A stretch of 64,000 nt of DNA from Drechslerella dactyloides (lineage: Eukaryota; Ascomycota; Orbiliomycetes; Orbiliales; Orbiliaceae), in contig JAGTWJ010000001.1 of the NCBI GenBank assembly GCA_020064725.1, forward strand, positions 1,612,001 to 1,676,000, given 5' to 3'. The notes below the pieces were generated by a model. That model ran no database searches. It was not told where the DNA came from and saw only the letters and a list, made by a program, of their open reading frames with translations. Every line of letters starts with the position of its first letter. Position 1 is the first letter of the stretch. Of this stretch, positions 60,134-64,000 are shown piece after piece. Position numbers and translations under genes: made by a program.

Positions 60134-60703
60134 CGTTCTTGTTTCTGTGGTTTGTCGGATGGAACGCCCGGACGCGTCGTTTCGGGATTTTGCGTTGGCT
60201 CGAAGCCCTCCAAATATCGTGGCGGCACCTTCCAACTCGACAAACTGTTGAGGCCCTAATAGATACAACTGCCGCGAGGATCGATGGATGAAAGTACTCT
60301 CTTAGCAAATTTAAATTTCTATCCAGGAGGAGCCAATGTCTGTCAGCAGCTTTGATTACATCACAGCGGATTTGTCGCGGCGGGGCGGGTTCTCGTATTG
60401 CCTTCCAGCCGCGTTACCTGGCGGATGGTGGAGCCTTTCAACGCCAGCTTTCCTTGGAAGGCTGCGATCGATGAATATAACAATGTCGAGCGACCGTGAC
60501 CTCGAACCAGCGATGTCGACACGTGTCGATACGTAGGGTTATTATCTTCATGGCGATGTGGGAGGTTTCGAACTGAGTGCTCTCATGTTGTGGTTCTGTG
60601 ATGTTTGTTCGCTTTGCTAACCCGATCGGGAGATTCCTCTGCTGAAGAAGCACCCGAGACTAAGAAGCACCATGATTAAAGAACCGGAAAAAAAAAAGAG
60701 TTG
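60134..60703. other. Intergenic region between GPI10 start and tRNA-derived repeats
   Basis: About 570 bp containing the GPI10 promoter side. No gene supported. Confidence 0.5.
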
Positions 60704-60766
60704 TTCCGAGTCGGGGGTCGAACCGGGTGCCTATAAAACCGAATCCGGGAGTCGACTCGGGTGCCC
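60704..60766 (-). repeat. Two tandem partial copies of the tRNA-Glu 3' end
   Basis: Segments 60704-60731 and 60739-60766 each repeat the T-arm and 3' acceptor strand of the adjacent tRNA-Glu with several changes (minus-strand core GTTCGACCCCCG or GTCGACTCCCGG, ending ATTCGG or ACTCGG). Oligo-T runs lie between the tRNA and these copies and beyond them, as after Pol III genes. They lack the D-arm and anticodon arm and cannot be tRNAs. Confidence 0.75.
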
Positions 60767-60810
60767 AAAAAAAAAGCATAAAAAAAGTCACAAAAAGTCA
60801 CCAAAAAATA

Positions 60811-60930
60811 TTCCGAATCCGGGAGTCGAACCCGGGCCTTCCCGGCGCTGATCGGTAGATCTTGACAGATCTACTGATGATCCGTGCTCTTATTGAGAGC
60901 GGGAGATCCTGACCGCTGGACCAATTCGGA
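60811..60930 (-). tRNA. tRNA-Glu (anticodon CTC) with an intron of about 48 nt
   Basis: Minus strand from 60930. The acceptor 5' strand TCCGAAT pairs with ATTCGGA at the 3' end, with discriminator A. The D-arm contains GGTCCAGCGGTCAGGA. Anticodon stem TCCCG/CGGGA encloses loop CTCTCA...C with anticodon CTC. The intron of about 48 nt follows position 37. T-arm CCGGG-TTCGACT-CCCGG. Poly-T runs follow the 3' end as Pol III terminators. An intron in tRNA-Glu is unusual compared with yeast but known in filamentous fungi. Confidence 0.9.
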
Positions 60931-61731
60931 TGCTTGTTTGTTGAAGAGCAAGTTCTTTTAACGGTATATATAGCGCCAGGAATTGAATTGCGCTGAATTG
61001 AGCACAACCCAGCACGGCTGCGCACCGTGCCAGTGTCTGCCACCTGCAGCTTCAAGCTTCATTCGCTCTTCAGTTTCAATCGCGTCGCTTCAATCGCGAC
61101 AAGAACGTGAATATACGCAATGGCTGGCTATCTCCCTAGCATATGGTGGCCTTTAGCCTTGCATCAAATAACAGTGATAACGACAGTTAATTATAACCCA
61201 GTACCTTTAAGTGATCTCAAGGCGGCTTGATCTAGACCAGAGCACAACGGGCCACGTTCGTAGCCCGTAGCCCGCACCGATAGTCGACAGAACATCTCAA
61301 CAGCGAGTCTCGGCGTCTGTCCCGAGACCGCCTAGTAGTTATAATTACACCACGGCGTAGTCATTCGCTAATAATCTCGAGACTGCCTAGTCGATGGGGG
61401 ACCAAGCCTCAGAGGGCCAGTGTCCTCAAGACTACACATCCAGATAAAACATTGATATAGATCCGACATAGTTACTTAGTCAGCGGGGTAAATTGTATAA
61501 GCGAGCCAACGAACAGGCTACCTATCCATGGCCAATGTGCATATGTGTTTCGAGAAGTATCTCGTTTAAATTTGGTGAAAGTTACCCCTCTAAAAGCTCC
61601 TGCCGTATGCATATAGGTCCGCTCTGAAATCCGTATACTTGGGAGAAAGCGCATCATATAACGTCTACATTCTCGATATCTAAGATCTGCTGTATACGCG
61701 CTCCGAACAAGCTCCCCACCTACGAAGAACT
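60931..61731. other. Intergenic region between tRNA and aminotransferase gene
   Basis: 800 bp. Upstream flank of the tRNA and promoter side of the class V aminotransferase. Nothing else supported. Confidence 0.5.
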
Positions 61732-63084
61732 ATGCAGACAGCTTGGGCGTTACAGGCGAGGGGCAGGTTTCCGGCCATTGTGGGCACCGAGCAAGTTTAC
61801 ATGGACAACGCCGGAGGCAGCCAGGTCCTGGGCACTGTTATAGACTCGTAAGCTGATATTAATCAATCGACCGACTTAATTTATGACATGTACTAATTAC
61901 CGGGATCGTTGATTCATATCTCTAGTATCACGACGTACTTGTCGCGGACCAACGTCCAGCTCGGAGCTTCCTATGCGACTGGGATGCAATCGAACAATCT
62001 CGTTGCGGCTGGCCTACTCGCCTCAGCCAATTTTGTAAATGCCGACCCGGGCGAAGTCGGTATGGTCTTAGCTTGTGATTCTTTTATTTTAAGTGCTTCA
62101 ACTTATTATTCGCGAAATCTAAATCTAGTGCTGGGAAGCTCGTCGACCCAACTGCTGCATAACCTTTCATCGGCATTGGTATTTCCCGCCGGCTCCGAGA
62201 TTATTGTAACGACATGCGAACATGAGACCAATGTCGCTCCATGGCTTCGACTAGCCAAGCTTCAAGGACACACCGTAAAATATTGGAATCCAAGCCCAGA
62301 GCATGATTGGACGCTGAGATACACCGATCTTGAACCTCTTTTGTCTGAGAGGACCGTCATGGTAGCTTTCACGAATTGTTCAAACATCACAGGCACAATC
62401 CATGATGTGAAGGCAATCACCCGGTCCATAAAGGAAAGGTATCCAGAGATACTGGTATCAATCGACGGTGTTGCCTACGCCCCGCATCGTCCGATCGACG
62501 TTAAGGACTTGGGTATCGACTTCTACGCCTTCAGTTGGTACAAAGCGTATGGTCCTCATATGTCGCTCCTATACGTGGCCCCACGCGCACAGAAATATGT
62601 CACTCCATTGTCGCACTTCTTTAACCCAAAAGATACAACATTCGATAAACTCAACCTGGCTGGGGGCAACTACGCGTTCACTGCAGCTTTGCCGAAGATT
62701 GTTGAATTCCTCTCCTCAGAAACATGGAAGGAAATAGCGAAGCAAGAGGAGGTTTTATCAAAGACTATGATCGATTGGGTGTTAACTCGACCCGATATAA
62801 CTCTCTATGGAACCAAGGAGTCGTCAAGCGATCAAAGAGCCCCGGTGATAAGCTTTTCAGTCAAGGGATGGGGAAGCAAGGACGTCGTGGAAGCTGTCGA
62901 GAAAGTCGACCCGAAGTATGGAATCAGATGGGGTCATTGCTATGCAAAGAGGCTAATCGATTCATTCGGGCTCGAGAAGCCAGAAGAAGGCGTCGTACGA
63001 GTCAGCTTGCTTTTCTACAACACAGTTGAAGAAGTTGAGGGCCTGATCAAAGTTCTGGAAAAGGTATTGGATGTGAGAGAGTGA
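61732..63084 (+). CDS. Class V aminotransferase, cysteine-desulfurase-like
   Basis: PLP-dependent fold-type I enzyme. Two exons (61732-61847 and 61926-63084) give 424 residues. N-terminal VYMDNAGGSQV and TNVQLGASYATG are typical of the cysteine-desulfurase-like subgroup best known from bacteria (VC1184 type). CEHETNVAPWLRLA, VSIDGVAYAPHRPIDV (Asp contacting the PLP ring) and FSWYKAYGPHMSLLYV (Schiff-base Lys) follow in order. The C-terminal WGHCYAKRLIDSFG and VRVSLLFYNTVEEVEGL close the small domain. No mitochondrial presequence is obvious, so it is probably not the Nfs1 iron-sulphur enzyme. The reaction could be desulfuration, deselenation or another elimination or transamination; substrate unknown. 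The ATG at 61732 fits the family's usual start and is followed by a short GT-AG intron within the substrate-loop region. Confidence 0.88.
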
Positions 63085-63953
63085 CTGACCTGATTGTCAT
63101 AAGCCTGGGTAAGTTAATAAGAGTACTAGAAATGAGCAGGCCTCTATTGCGACCATGAGATCTGCAATCATGTGAAGTTTAGTTCCGTCGAAGCAAAACA
63201 ATACGCATAGGTAGAACTTCGGTTGTGGGGTAACAGCGGCGCGGCGCGTGATCGACATTTGTCCTATCCTCAGTGTTTATTGGCAAACCCGCCTCGAAGC
63301 ATAATCTGATATATCTTGCTCGAGGACTCGCGTACATATGCGAATCCTTCCGACCCGAGTATCCCGCTGTACCGAAACCTCTTTGGTATACTAGTGGACT
63401 GACGGCGCATCCATATTAGTCGGGCTTGACAGACACAATAAAGTAGACGATGTGCCCCTCTCCCCTAGTGAGGCTGTATAACTATATAGGATCTACCTAG
63501 GTATCTACACAATTTTTCCGCCGCTTGACTGAAACGACTGCCAGGCGCAACGGCAAGAATCATAAAAATATCAACAACTAGTGCTGGCTCGTCTAGAGAT
63601 TCGTCTAGAGAAGGCTGTCCTTACTTAAAGTATAAATGCGCACATCTCGATACAAACACGTGCCCTTGATAACTATCTGGTCCTTCTGCTGATAATGACT
63701 CAGCAAATTATGCTCATAAAAACTTCAAAGAGATCGTACAGATTTACTAGAGCGTTGGTTATAAATTCCACGTAATCGCTTCCTGAGCTCCGTGGCCTCC
63801 AATAATCTCTCGGAAGAACCCCATCAGACAGAAAACTATCACCGGCCCCCACACTGTGCCAAATATCGATCGGAAGCTCAGACGACGCTTCCATCGTCCA
63901 CCTTTTCCCTTGTTATCTTTGCTCACGCACTTTTCTGTACCCGACCATCAACC
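63085..63953. other. Intergenic region near right edge
   Basis: 870 bp. Contains palindromic ACCTAGGT at 63495-63502. A 64-codon minus-strand frame (63894-63700, ATG start) is protein-like at its N-terminal end but unrecognised. It could be a divergent small gene or chance. Confidence 0.4.
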
Positions 63954-64000
63954 ATGCCTTACCGACATCTTGGTGCGATCGAAGTTGAGATGCCCGATTT
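63954..64000 (+). CDS. Possible start of a gene running off the right edge
   Basis: ATG at 63954 in ACCATGC context opens a frame (MPYRHLGAIEVEMPDF) that continues to the window end. Too short to identify. Confidence 0.35.
   Translation, partial: MPYRHLGAIEVEMPD

Noticed and set aside
60704..60766. Possible second and third tRNA genes
   Set aside because: Only the T-arm and 3' acceptor strand are present; the D-arm and anticodon arm are missing.

Overview
The window is nuclear DNA of a filamentous ascomycete (Pezizomycotina). The signs are short GT-AG introns (about 45-100 nt) with CTAAC-like branch points in most genes, a methylating highly reducing polyketide synthase, a pogo/Fot1-type transposon whose stop codons look like RIP damage, and an intron-containing tRNA. 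No species can be named from sequence alone. All coordinates, splice sites and domain calls were read by eye; no database was searched.

Left part (1-36 kb) is GC-rich and gene-dense: a vacuolar amino-acid transporter running off the left edge, a membrane acyltransferase-3 protein, a pogo-like transposon nested in a small inverted-repeat element (8.6-10.8 kb), a coiled-coil protein with a long low-complexity tail, an HSPA12-like Hsp70, an unusual VWA-plus-E2 (UBC fold) protein, a paired-CxCxxC protein, an F-box protein, an unknown 263-residue protein, a cation-chloride cotransporter (VHC1 type) and a Frag1/DRAM/Sfk1 membrane protein.

Middle part (36.8-57 kb) is visibly more AT-rich and looks like an accessory island. 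It holds an intact 2509-residue reducing polyketide synthase (KS-AT-DH-cMT-ER-KR-ACP), a carboxymuconolactone-decarboxylase-like protein, a short-chain dehydrogenase, a decayed PaaK-like CoA ligase/adenylating-enzyme pseudogene, and a broken reading frame resembling the DUF3435/FluG tyrosine-recombinase family (the family of Starship captains). The synthase, the decarboxylase-like protein and the dehydrogenase plausibly form a small biosynthetic cluster that has lost its ligase. No pathway regulator, P450 or product-releasing enzyme is visible.

Right part (58-64 kb) returns to ordinary genes: a GPI mannosyltransferase III (GPI10/PIG-B), an intron-bearing tRNA-Glu(CTC) followed by two tandem copies of its own 3' end, a cysteine-desulfurase-like class V aminotransferase, and the start of a gene leaving the right edge.
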